Part shown: in pieces, positions 1 to 8,264 of the stretch | Layout: each line of letters starts with the position of its first letter | Position numbering within the stretch: position 1 is the stretch's first letter | Assembly (NCBI GenBank): GCA_036337035.1 | Contig: JAYZFC010000002.1 | Coordinates: 124,001-188,000, forward strand | Source: TMED78 sp036337035 | GTDB taxonomy: Bacteria > Pseudomonadota > Gammaproteobacteria > Steroidobacterales > Rariloculaceae | Length of the DNA: 64,000 bases | Direction: 5' to 3' | Made by a program: the position numbers and the translations under genes | The notes under the pieces: generated by a model | What the model was told of the DNA's origin: nothing | Seen by the model: only the letters and a program-made list of their open reading frames with translations | The model's database searches: none

Positions 1-789
1 AAGTGCCTTTGATAATGTAATTATATCTGGAACAACTCCTGCCTGTTCGAAAGCAAACATACTGCCAGTTCTGCCAAATCCAGTTGCTATTTCATCAAAA
101 ATTATAATTAAATCATATTTTTTTACGATTCTGGTTATTTTTCTTAACATATCTGGACTATGAAATTTAAATCCTCCTGCAGCCTGAACAAGAGGCTCTA
201 TAATGATACCAATCATTTTTCTATGATTTTTACTTAGCACTTTTTCAAATCTATCTAGATCTATCTGATTTTTGGGAAGATCTTCAATCATATGATTAAC
301 GAGAATATCTTTATAGATATCTCTAACACCATCTTGTCTATCACAAACAGACATTGCAGCTAATGTATCTCCGTGATAACCATTTCTAAATCCTAAAAAA
401 AATTTTTTATTAAAAATACCCTTATTTTTCCAATATTGCGATGCTATTTTTAAGGCAATTTCTACTGATACTGATCCAGATTCTGAAAAAAATACATAAT
501 TTAGATTTTCAGGAAGAAGATTAGAAATTCTATTACTAAGCTCTATAACTGGATCATGAACTAAACCTCCTAACATAATATGAGGCATCTCATTTAGCTG
601 TTTTTCTACTTTCTCTATAATATATGGATGGTTATATCCATGGCAGGATGCCCACCAAGAAGAAATACCATCTATAAGGGATCTCCCGTCTCTCAAATGA
701 ATATGGCATCCTTCAGTGCCTATAACCTCAAGCTGTTTAGGCAAATTATACATCTGAGAATAAGGAAGCCATAAATTAGATAAAGACAT
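1..789 (-). CDS. bioA: Adenosylmethionine-8-amino-7-oxononanoate aminotransferase, 3' part missing
   Basis: This PLP enzyme moves the amino group of SAM onto 8-amino-7-oxononanoate (KAPA) to give diaminopelargonate in biotin synthesis. The reading frame is open from an ATG at 789 to the window edge, 263 codons, so the C-terminal part lies outside. Visible family signatures are ISSWWASCHGYNHP near the start, MPHIMLGGLVHDP, a FDEIATGFGRTG block, and the PLP lysine in ITLSKAL just before the edge. It is divergent from the phosphomannomutase-bioF-bioD run, with only about 60 bases between, so the two directions probably share a promoter region. The identification is firm; only the end is unseen. 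Confidence 0.95.
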   Translation of the reverse strand, partial: MSLSNLWLPYSQMYNLPKQLEVIGTEGCHIHLRDGRSLIDGISSWWASCHGYNHPYIIEKVEKQLNEMPHIMLGGLVHDPVIELSNRISNLLPENLNYVFFSESGSVSVEIALKIASQYWKNKGIFNKKFFLGFRNGYHGDTLAAMSVCDRQDGVRDIYKDILVNHMIEDLPKNQIDLDRFEKVLSKNHRKMIGIIIEPLVQAAGGFKFHSPDMLRKITRIVKKYDLIIIFDEIATGFGRTGSMFAFEQAGVVPDIITLSKAL

Positions 790-852
790 TGAAAAAAGAT
801 CCTATAAATTTCTAACAAAAGCTATACTATCAAATACAAGGAATAAAAATAC

Positions 853-2220
853 ATGAAAAATATAAATTGTTTTAAAGCTTATGATATTAGAGGTTCTGTG
901 CCCGAAGAGCTAAATGAAAATATTGCTTATCTTATTTCTAGAGCCTTCATAGAATTTACCAATGCTAAAAATGTTGTTTTAGGTATGGATATTCGTCTCT
1001 CAAGTGAAAAAATTAAAAGGTCAATAATAGATGGAATAACTGATGCTGGTTCAGATATCATTGATATTGGTCTTGTTGGAACAGAAGTTGTCAACTTTAC
1101 AACATCTTATGGAAAGTTTGATGGGGGAATTATGGTAACAGCAAGCCATAATCCTCCTAACTACAATGGAATGAAGATTGTTAGAAAAGGCTCAAAACCA
1201 ATAAGCGAAAATACAGGGTTAAAAGAAATTAGAACTATTGCAGAAAGAAATAATTTTAGAAAAAAGGAAAACAAAGGAAAAGTATATAATAAAAACTATA
1301 TTAAACAATATATTGAGAAAATCTTATCCTTTATTGATATAAATTCATTAAAACCTCTTAAAATAGTTGTAAATGCAGGAAATGGAGCTGCTGGACCAAC
1401 ATTAGACGTATTAGAGAATTACTTACCATTTGATTTTATTAAAATTAATCATAATCCTGATGGCTCTTTCCCTAATGATGTTCCTAATCCTATGATTAAA
1501 AAAAATAGGAGCATAACTTCAGACGCTGTAATTAAATCAAACGCTGATATTGGTATAGCATGGGATGGGGACTATGATAGATGCTTCTTTTTTGATGAGG
1601 AAGGAAAATTTATAGATGGGTACTACCTTGTTGGGCTATTATCCAATTTTTTCCTAACTAGAAATCCTAATAATAATATAATTTATGATCCTAGATTAAT
1701 CTGGAATACCTTAGAATTAGTAGAAAAAAGTAGAGGTAAAGCTATTCAATGCAAATCTGGTCATGCATTTATAAAAGAAAAAATGAGAGAACATGATGCC
1801 ATATATGGTGGTGAAATGAGTGCTCATCATTATTTTCGTGATTTTTATTTTTGTGATAGCGGTATGATACCATGGCTAATAATTACTCAAATTATGAGTT
1901 CCGAAAATAGATCTTTATCTAGTTTAGTAAAAGATAGAATGAAGCTTTTTCCAATTAGTGGAGAAATAAACCTTTCAGTTGATGATGCATCAGAAATAAC
2001 TAAATTACTTGAAAAGAAATATACAAAGTATGCTAAAAAAATCGATAAAATGGATGGCATAAGCTTTGAATTTGAAGATTGGAGATTTAACTTAAGATCT
2101 TCTAACACAGAACCATTAATAAGATTGAATATAGAAACTAAGAATAATGCTTCACTATTAAATGAAAAAACTAAAAGCCTTCTTAAAGATATAAACTATA
2201 ATGAAAATGTTATTGAATAG
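853..2220 (+). CDS. Phosphomannomutase/phosphoglucomutase (AlgC/ManB type)
   Basis: A cytoplasmic alpha-D-phosphohexomutase that interconverts sugar 6- and 1-phosphates for nucleotide-sugar, LPS or exopolysaccharide synthesis. At 455 residues it has the usual length. The phosphoserine loop TASHNPP (Ser about residue 98), the Mg-binding loop DGDYDR (from residue 238), the sugar-recognition loop GGEMSAHH and the C-terminal phosphate loop RSSNTEP are all intact. The start has an AAGGAA ribosome site. Its end overlaps the bioF start by 20 bases, so it is probably co-transcribed with the biotin genes, although it has no known biotin role. Mannose versus glucose preference cannot be read from sequence. 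Confidence 0.92.
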   Translation: MKNINCFKAYDIRGSVPEELNENIAYLISRAFIEFTNAKNVVLGMDIRLSSEKIKRSIIDGITDAGSDIIDIGLVGTEVVNFTTSYGKFDGGIMVTASHNPPNYNGMKIVRKGSKPISENTGLKEIRTIAERNNFRKKENKGKVYNKNYIKQYIEKILSFIDINSLKPLKIVVNAGNGAAGPTLDVLENYLPFDFIKINHNPDGSFPNDVPNPMIKKNRSITSDAVIKSNADIGIAWDGDYDRCFFFDEEGKFIDGYYLVGLLSNFFLTRNPNNNIIYDPRLIWNTLELVEKSRGKAIQCKSGHAFIKEKMREHDAIYGGEMSAHHYFRDFYFCDSGMIPWLIITQIMSSENRSLSSLVKDRMKLFPISGEINLSVDDASEITKLLEKKYTKYAKKIDKMDGISFEFEDWRFNLRSSNTEPLIRLNIETKNNASLLNEKTKSLLKDINYNENVIE

Positions 2221-3367
2221 TAAATTAGATATATTTTCTAAGAATAAACTATCAGAATTAGATAAAGATCTTCTGTTAAGAGAATTATTATATTCAGATA
2301 GATTAAATAATTCTAAAATCAAAATTAATAGAGATAAGTTTGTTTCCTTTGCATGTAATGACTATCTTGGCTTATCTCACCATCCAGAACTAATAAAAAT
2401 AAACAACAATGTTACAAAAAAATATGGTTTAGGTGCTGGTAGCTCTAGACTAGTATCAGGAAATAGTTCTCTCTATAAAAAACTAGAATCTAAACTGGCA
2501 AAAATAAAAAATACTGAGGATGCAATAGTTTTTGGAAGTGGCTACTTAGCAAATATAGGCACTATCCCAGTATTGATGGGAGAAAAAGACCTTATTCTTA
2601 TAGATGAGCTATCTCACTCCTGTTTATTTTCAGGATCATACCTAGCAAAAAGCAAATTAATAAAATTTAGACATAATAATGTTTCTGATGTAAAAAAAAT
2701 ATTAGAAAAAAACAGAACAAAGTACGAAAAATGTTTATTAATTACGGAAGGTGTTTTCAGTATGGAGGGAGATCAGGCTCCATTAGCTGAGTTATTAGAC
2801 TTAGTTAATTCTTATGACACATGGATGATGGTTGATGACGCACATGGATTTGGAGTTGTTAATGAAGGTAAAGGTTCTAATTTCATTAATAATGATTTTC
2901 TACCAATACCAATACAAATGGGTACTCTATCAAAATCTATAGGAACATATGGCGGCTATGTCTGCTCAAGTAAACCTGTTATAGATTTAATTAGAAATAG
3001 AGCTAGGAGTCTAATTTATACAACTGGCCTTCCACCTGGTATTATTGGCGCCTCAATTAAAGCCTTAGAAATTATTGATAATGACCATAAACTTGTCAAA
3101 AAACCAATCATAGCCTCAACATATTTTACCAGATTGCTTAATTTGAAGAAGCCGAAAAGTGCGATAGTGCCAATTATATTAGGATCAGAAAGAAAAGTTC
3201 TAAATTTGAGTAAAATTCTTATGGAAAACGGCTTCTTAGTTGGTGCAATCAGGCCTCCTACTGTTCCAAAAAATACAGCAAGAATTAGATGTTCCTTTAA
3301 TGCTAATCATAAAATGAAAGATATTGAAAAAATAGTATCAATTATTAAAAAGAGTGGCTATGGGTAA
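2201..3367 (+). CDS. bioF: 8-amino-7-oxononanoate synthase
   Basis: BioF condenses pimeloyl-ACP (or -CoA) with alanine, releasing CO2, to form KAPA, the substrate of BioA. The 388-residue protein matches the alpha-oxoamine synthase family: FACNDYLGLSHHPE near the N-terminus, GAGSSRLVSGNS, the cofactor aspartate and histidine in DDAHGFG, and the PLP lysine in GTLSKSIGTYGG around residue 245. The start lies inside the preceding mutase gene and its end overlaps bioD, so translation is probably coupled. No strong ribosome site is visible; a second ATG six bases downstream is an equally good start. Confidence 0.96.
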   Translation: MKMLLNSKLDIFSKNKLSELDKDLLLRELLYSDRLNNSKIKINRDKFVSFACNDYLGLSHHPELIKINNNVTKKYGLGAGSSRLVSGNSSLYKKLESKLAKIKNTEDAIVFGSGYLANIGTIPVLMGEKDLILIDELSHSCLFSGSYLAKSKLIKFRHNNVSDVKKILEKNRTKYEKCLLITEGVFSMEGDQAPLAELLDLVNSYDTWMMVDDAHGFGVVNEGKGSNFINNDFLPIPIQMGTLSKSIGTYGGYVCSSKPVIDLIRNRARSLIYTTGLPPGIIGASIKALEIIDNDHKLVKKPIIASTYFTRLLNLKKPKSAIVPIILGSERKVLNLSKILMENGFLVGAIRPPTVPKNTARIRCSFNANHKMKDIEKIVSIIKKSGYG

Positions 3368-4031
3368 TATATTCATAACATCTTCAGGAACAGAAATAGG
3401 TAAAACATTTATAACAACTACTCTACTAAGTGAATTAAAAAAATTAGAGTACAATACTAATGCACTAAAACCGGTAGCGACAGGCTTTGATGAAAAAGAC
3501 ATTCTTAAATCTGATAGTGCACTATTGTTACAAGCTATGGGCCTAAAAGTAAATATAGAAAATATAAAAAAAATTACTCCTTGGAGGTATAAAAAACCAT
3601 TATCGCCAAATATTACATCTAAATTAGAAAATAAACCTATTGTATTTGATGAGCTAGTTAAATTTAGTCAATCTCAAAAAAATGTAGATATTACTCTAAT
3701 AGAGGGTATTGGAGGAGTAATGGTGCCAATAAATAATGAGCATACTGTAATAGATTGGATTGAAGCTATAGAAGTACCAGTAATATTAGTTGTTGGTAGC
3801 TACTTAGGCTCATTAAGTCATTCATTAACTGCTATTAAATGCCTTATATCAAAAAAAATTAAAATAATTGGCATTATTATTAATGAATCAGAAAATCAAC
3901 CCATGTCTCAAGAAGAAACTGCTAGTACTATAGAAAAATTTACTCAATCTATACCAATTATTATTTTTCCAAAAGTTAAAAAAGGAGTAAAAATTCCAAG
4001 TCTATTACCATTAATCAAAAAATACTTATAA
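3360..4031 (+). CDS. bioD: Dethiobiotin synthetase
   Basis: BioD is an ATP-dependent carboxylase that closes the ureido ring of dethiobiotin from diaminopelargonate and CO2. The P-loop is GTEIGKTF near the N-terminus, and the LKPVATGF and EGIGGVMVPI segments are characteristic. Length is about 223 residues from the ATG at 3360; a GTG two codons upstream (3354) is also possible. The gene overlaps the end of bioF. BioB, BioC and BioH are not in this window, so biotin synthesis must be completed by genes elsewhere. Confidence 0.95.
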   Translation: MGNIFITSSGTEIGKTFITTTLLSELKKLEYNTNALKPVATGFDEKDILKSDSALLLQAMGLKVNIENIKKITPWRYKKPLSPNITSKLENKPIVFDELVKFSQSQKNVDITLIEGIGGVMVPINNEHTVIDWIEAIEVPVILVVGSYLGSLSHSLTAIKCLISKKIKIIGIIINESENQPMSQEETASTIEKFTQSIPIIIFPKVKKGVKIPSLLPLIKKYL

Positions 4032-4055
4032 AATTTTTGGTAGATTTTAATTAAT

Positions 4056-5063
4056 CTAAGTTATTAAAGATGGAAGAGCCACAAAAGTTCCGCCATTTCT
4101 CTGGCACAAAGCTCTCATTAAAATAGCAAATCTTGCTGAAGATAGAAGTTCTCCATTAGTTACTTCATAGTATACTGGAAATGCAACTGCATGAATTCTT
4201 ACTCTTCTCTGACCATCATCTCCTAACTTATTCCTTCTATCAACTTCTCTTACTACAGCATTAATAGATCCCGAGGCAAAGTCATCGCTATAAACATATA
4301 GGCTAATTTTCTTATCTGGATCATAAAAAGACCTTATAGCTTCAATAATACCTTCTCTTGGGCTTGAGTTTGAAAATGCTGTCCAGTTTCTTAAACCATC
4401 AATTATAGATTCACGCCTTGCTTGTGAGTCAGGAATCCATTCATTTCTATAACTCTTAAACATATATTCACCCATATCATTAAAGATTTGAATCCCCTTA
4501 ACCTCTGGATAGACCTCAAGCGTTTCTCTTATCTGTTGCTGCACTCTTGGCCAAGCATATCGTTGCATACTGCCAGAAGTATCCACAATAAAAATAATAT
4601 ATTCACTATCAACAGGAATTCCTCCTACCTTATAGTCATCTGGATCTGGCTTGAAGTCAGATAGAAGCCTCTGCATCTCTTCTGTTAGCCTTTGCTTAGC
4701 AAGAGCAAGTCTTCCTGCAAGATCTGAAGCCTCCTCAGCATCATTCTGCGTTGCTAAAAAATCTGATCTAATTCGAACTAGCTGATCTTGAAGCTCATTG
4801 ATTTGAAGCTTATCTATATCAACCTGATTAGTAGTAAAAACTATCTCTCGCTCTATACTTTCTATCTCACCAACAATCTCTTCTAACTCTTGTTCATACT
4901 TTACAATTAAACCTTCTAGCTCAATATGACTTTCTTCTAATCTAATCGGTTCAAAAATTTTGGTTAAAACTAAAAGAAGAATTATGGCACCAAAACCACA
5001 ACAAATTACATCTAAGAACGATAGACTTCCAGACTCAACTTCTCTTCTGTACCTTCTTCTCAT
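4056..5063 (-). CDS. Membrane-anchored periplasmic VWA-domain protein, MotB/ExbD-like topology (second of two)
   Basis: No characterised orthologue is recognised. The protein has a basic cytoplasmic N-tail, one membrane helix (about 15-36) holding the motif SFLDVICCGFGA with an acidic residue at D18, a long predicted coiled coil (about 42-136), and a C-terminal von Willebrand A domain (about 155 to the end) with an intact MIDAS DTSGS at 161-165. One helix with a buried Asp followed by a periplasmic domain is the layout of MotB, ExbD and TolR. The start is taken at ATG 5063, which overlaps the preceding stop as ATGA and implies coupling with its VWA neighbour; an upstream TTG at 5069 is less likely. 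It is last in the nine-gene run. Confidence 0.82.
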   Translation of the reverse strand: MRRRYRREVESGSLSFLDVICCGFGAIILLLVLTKIFEPIRLEESHIELEGLIVKYEQELEEIVGEIESIEREIVFTTNQVDIDKLQINELQDQLVRIRSDFLATQNDAEEASDLAGRLALAKQRLTEEMQRLLSDFKPDPDDYKVGGIPVDSEYIIFIVDTSGSMQRYAWPRVQQQIRETLEVYPEVKGIQIFNDMGEYMFKSYRNEWIPDSQARRESIIDGLRNWTAFSNSSPREGIIEAIRSFYDPDKKISLYVYSDDFASGSINAVVREVDRRNKLGDDGQRRVRIHAVAFPVYYEVTNGELLSSARFAILMRALCQRNGGTFVALPSLIT

Positions 5064-6151
5064 GGCCAATCCTCAGATGGAGCCATCATAGATCCACCAG
5101 TATTTAAAGCCATCCACCAATATGCTGGCGCTGCTTGGGGATCTCCTTCCATAGCATATAAAATTACATTAACAGGAACATTAAATGGTAATGTTCTTGC
5201 AGCACGATTAAAGTGATTTTGTCTTTCTTTACCAGTGACTCCTGCCCGATTTGGTAAAATCTCACCCATTGTTGGTAAGCCATCGACTAAAAGATAGATA
5301 TTGTCAGGCTTTGGCTCCAATGGCCGAAGCATTGAGAAGGCAGCGTGAAGGCTTGTAGGACCTTCAGGTACTGTCGAAGATAGTACGCTTACAGCCTCTT
5401 CTAATTTACTACCATCAGTAACTGTCAACCATTCGCTTTCAGTATCTTGAATTAAAGACCAGCCTTTATCATTAAAAGCAAATATTTGAAACTGCGTTCC
5501 TGGTGTTATTTGTGTCGTAAGCCAATCTAAAGTTTGAACAACCTGTTTCCATTTTGGAGCTATAAGTTGTTGGTCTCTTGACATATTTCGTCTTCTTAAA
5601 ATATTTACTATTGTTCTATCTAACATACTTGTTGAAGCATCAACCAAAATAACGATTCTTTCTCCACCCATTCTAAGACCAGTAAGATACTGCCTATTTC
5701 CATCTCCATTGAAACTTCTAATTCTATTCCCTGCAACTTCTGGAGTTATACTTTCTGCTGATAGTCTTTTAGATTCCTCTTCTAATGTAGCAAGCTCAAT
5801 ATTTAAATCTTTAATTAGCTCTTCTTGTGCAGAATTTTCTGAAGAAAGCTTACCAAACTCTTCTTGAGTGAGATTAACTTCAGAAACAATTTCATCTTTA
5901 ACGCCCCTTAGAATTGCCCATTCTTCAATTAATTCTGATAAATCCTGTTTTGTTTGAAGAAGATTTTTCTTTCCAGTCGTAACTCTTAACTCCATTCTAT
6001 TTACTTCACTTGCTCTATCATTTAATAAAACTTCGCTTCTTAAATCTACATTAGCATTTACAATCATAAAAAAAAGAATTACTGCTCCAAAACCACAAGT
6101 CATAGCATCCAAGAATGATAATGAAAAAACATTTAATTTCTTTCTTGCCAT
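5060..6151 (-). CDS. Membrane-anchored periplasmic VWA-domain protein, MotB/ExbD-like topology (first of two)
   Basis: This is a paralogue of the next gene downstream, with the same plan. A short basic tail is followed by a membrane helix (about 13-32) with SFLDAMTCGFGA, the acidic residue being D15. A coiled coil (about 38-135) and a C-terminal VWA domain follow; the VWA domain starts with RIVILVDASTS and carries the DxSxS metal site at 171-175. The shared SFLD...CGFGA motif between two otherwise diverged proteins suggests that helix is the conserved working part. With the MotA-like protein two genes upstream, the pair could form a 5:2 channel with two different moving subunits. That arrangement is inferred. 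Confidence 0.82.
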   Translation of the reverse strand: MARKKLNVFSLSFLDAMTCGFGAVILFFMIVNANVDLRSEVLLNDRASEVNRMELRVTTGKKNLLQTKQDLSELIEEWAILRGVKDEIVSEVNLTQEEFGKLSSENSAQEELIKDLNIELATLEEESKRLSAESITPEVAGNRIRSFNGDGNRQYLTGLRMGGERIVILVDASTSMLDRTIVNILRRRNMSRDQQLIAPKWKQVVQTLDWLTTQITPGTQFQIFAFNDKGWSLIQDTESEWLTVTDGSKLEEAVSVLSSTVPEGPTSLHAAFSMLRPLEPKPDNIYLLVDGLPTMGEILPNRAGVTGKERQNHFNRAARTLPFNVPVNVILYAMEGDPQAAPAYWWMALNTGGSMMAPSEDWP

Positions 6152-6162
6152 AACTAATCCAT

Positions 6163-7194
6163 TTAATTATTTTTAAAAGACATTATATTCAAAAGCTTTA
6201 TCTCATTTTTATCAAAATCCAGCATACCTTGTTCAAAAAACTTCAGAGCATTGAACGCTTCATAGCCAAACTCTAATGAGTGTACAAAAGAATCATCATT
6301 ATTATCAAATAACTTAGTCATATTTGGAATTTTTGATAGACTGCTAGAGAGAAAAAACTGTTTCTTTGACGCAGATCTCGAGGCATATGTATTAATTAAA
6401 TCCGAAATGCCATTATAAAAATAAGATGTTGAATTTAGCAATTGATCCCTATGAATTTCAATAGATAGCATTTTACTGCCATTAGATAATTCCATATTGA
6501 AATAATCATTATTATCCATTTCTTCTAGCCAATTAGGTAAAGATTTTTGAAGCTCATATTCACTATCAGCAGAATAGAGTGGGTCAAATCTAGTCTTCAA
6601 TATAAATATTTCAGCAATTCTATTACTCCATTCTTTCTCCAAATTAGAAATTCCTGAAAAATCTAAAGAATTACTTTCTAATACCTCTCTATTTAAATCT
6701 TGATCAATCATTGATGATATAAAAACTTGGTTTAGCCCAATATCTAAATATAATAATTGATCCTCATATAATAAATTATCATTAACCATTAATGCTGGAT
6801 TAACCATTCCTAAAACTTTGATCTTGCACTCATTCGCTACACCAAGTAGTAATCCTAACTGATAGTTAGTATAATGAGTGGGAGGTATTAAAATAATATT
6901 TTCTTCGCCGCTAAGATATTTTTTACAAATATTATTTAATTGGATAAATGCTATTTCTGCATTACTAGAGAAATCTCCTAAATTTTGTATCACTTTATTT
7001 TTTTCAAGATTTAATTTATCCCAAAAAGAGTTAATAACAAGATGAGGGGAAGCGCTTCTTCTTTTATATGCATCAAGACCAGTAATAATCTCATCGCCAT
7101 TTATTAAGGCGTATCCAGGCTCACAGGCCAGAACTTTAGATCTATTTGCAACTAATATATTTGAGTCGTTAATATGTATTGCTATATTTTTCAA
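6163..7194 (-). CDS. Actin/Hsp70-fold (ASKHA) ATPase-like protein of the VWA-channel cluster
   Basis: I do not recognise a named family. The 343-residue soluble protein looks like an actin/Hsp70/FtsA-fold nucleotide-binding protein. An N-terminal IAIHINDSNILVA strand pair resembles the phosphate-1 loop, and LLYLDIGLNQVFISS (Asp about residue 151) resembles phosphate-2; the spacing of about 140 residues suits the fold. A KRRSASPH segment around residue 45 resembles the loop seen in such proteins. There is no signal peptide or membrane helix, so it would be cytoplasmic. The start is a TTG at 7194 with only a weak ribosome site. It sits between the channel gene and the VWA genes, suggesting control or assembly of that complex. 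Confidence 0.6.
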   Translation of the reverse strand: MKNIAIHINDSNILVANRSKVLACEPGYALINGDEIITGLDAYKRRSASPHLVINSFWDKLNLEKNKVIQNLGDFSSNAEIAFIQLNNICKKYLSGEENIILIPPTHYTNYQLGLLLGVANECKIKVLGMVNPALMVNDNLLYEDQLLYLDIGLNQVFISSMIDQDLNREVLESNSLDFSGISNLEKEWSNRIAEIFILKTRFDPLYSADSEYELQKSLPNWLEEMDNNDYFNMELSNGSKMLSIEIHRDQLLNSTSYFYNGISDLINTYASRSASKKQFFLSSSLSKIPNMTKLFDNNDDSFVHSLEFGYEAFNALKFFEQGMLDFDKNEIKLLNIMSFKNN

Positions 7195-7210
7195 ATCTTC
7201 ACTTTTAATT

Positions 7211-8014
7211 TTATTTATTTTGAGAATGCATGTGGCGAATTACCTTATGATCAATATAACTCTGAGTATCAAAAATAAGACGCTCTTGAAGAGACTGTAA
7301 TTGATGAACTAAAAACATAACTACTATAGAAATTAACAATGCAATAAAAGTTGAATTAAAAGCAGTTCCTAGACTTTGAGTCACGCCTGCTATATCCCCA
7401 TCAACTGCGCGATGAGCTTGGCCAAGAGCTTCTCCGATACCCCTCACAGTTCCAATAAATCCCACTGAAGGAATAGCCCAAGCTATATATCTAATCATAG
7501 ATAATTCTGATTCTAATTTTTCACCCTCAGACTCACATAAAGTATTAGTAACTGATGAAACATCCTGAACATTCCTTGTTGAGCCAAATCTCTCAAGTGA
7601 CGCTAACAAGATCCTTGATAAAAGCATTTCTCTTGATTGATCTGGAAGTGATTCAACTATTCGTGAATACTGTCTAGTATCATCAGGTAAAATTTTATCT
7701 CCATCATTAATTGGAACTAAATTTTCTTTTAAAAAATTTTTTTCATTAATAAGTCTTGCAGCCTTATATCCCATTATAGAAAAGGCCCAAAACATGAGAA
7801 CAATACATGCCTCTTGCTCAAAATCCTTTATTAATACCCAAACAGATCTCTCTACTGTATAGTTCTCATCTTCTTGTATTGCTAAGGCCTGTTCAGATAA
7901 AGCATCAGCAGCTCTTGGGCGAATATTAGTAACATATATAGCATGAATAATAATAATTGAGATAATTAGGGCAAAAATCTGGTATAAGAATTCATTTGGC
8001 AATCTTATCTTCAT
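7211..8014 (-). CDS. MotA/TolQ/ExbB-family proton-channel protein
   Basis: An inner-membrane channel subunit of the type that uses ion flow to drive MotB/ExbD/TolR partners. Four membrane helices are visible at about 12-30, 69-85, 174-196 and 218-238, with the large cytoplasmic loop (86-173) between helices 2 and 3, as in MotA. The family signature is the glycine-rich third helix, AWAIPSVGFIGTVRGIGEAL, and a Thr/Ser-rich fourth helix, LGTAFNSTFIALLIS. The ATG start follows a GGAG ribosome site by about eight bases. No MotB, ExbD or TolR gene is adjacent; the two VWA proteins downstream have the right topology to replace them. Confidence 0.88.
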   Translation of the reverse strand: MKIRLPNEFLYQIFALIISIIIIHAIYVTNIRPRAADALSEQALAIQEDENYTVERSVWVLIKDFEQEACIVLMFWAFSIMGYKAARLINEKNFLKENLVPINDGDKILPDDTRQYSRIVESLPDQSREMLLSRILLASLERFGSTRNVQDVSSVTNTLCESEGEKLESELSMIRYIAWAIPSVGFIGTVRGIGEALGQAHRAVDGDIAGVTQSLGTAFNSTFIALLISIVVMFLVHQLQSLQERLIFDTQSYIDHKVIRHMHSQNK

Positions 8015-8035
8015 TTTTTTTCTCCAAAAAAAAAA

Positions 8036-8230
8036 TTAAATATTTACTGGAAAAGTCACTTCCTCATCTGCAGAAATTTCTTCACTAGGAGTAAAAATTT
8101 CGTCAAGAGGTCTCGTATCATCTTCTTCTGAGGATTCTGATATTTCATTTTCAACTAAATCATCCTGACTAAAAGATAATGATATAAACAGTATCCAAAG
8201 ACTAATAAATAAAAAAAACTTCAAAATCAT
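8036..8230 (-). CDS. Small acidic secreted protein (64 aa)
   Basis: A short gene between the PEGA/SUMF1 protein and the channel protein, on the same strand with small gaps. It encodes a hydrophobic signal peptide (residues 1-21, ending LSFSQ) and a mature part of about 42 residues that is very acidic, closing with ISADEEVTFPVNI. No domain is recognised. Its position inside the run, its credible signal peptide and its clean ATG support a real gene, perhaps a small periplasmic subunit or adaptor. A spurious frame is possible but less likely. Confidence 0.6.
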   Translation of the reverse strand: MILKFFLFISLWILFISLSFSQDDLVENEISESSEEDDTRPLDEIFTPSEEISADEEVTFPVNI

Positions 8231-8264
8231 TAAGTAAATTCCAAAATAAATTACATTACATATC

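Noticed and set aside
1887..2108. Opposite-strand open frame inside the phosphomannomutase gene
   Set aside because: Shadow of a well-supported gene, with no start site or family match.
4056..8014. Zorya-type defence system (MotA/MotB-like pair)
   Set aside because: The channel plus one-helix pair recalls ZorAB, but there is no peptidoglycan-binding domain, and no ZorC/ZorD/ZorE-type gene; PEGA, TPR and lipoproteins point to an envelope role.
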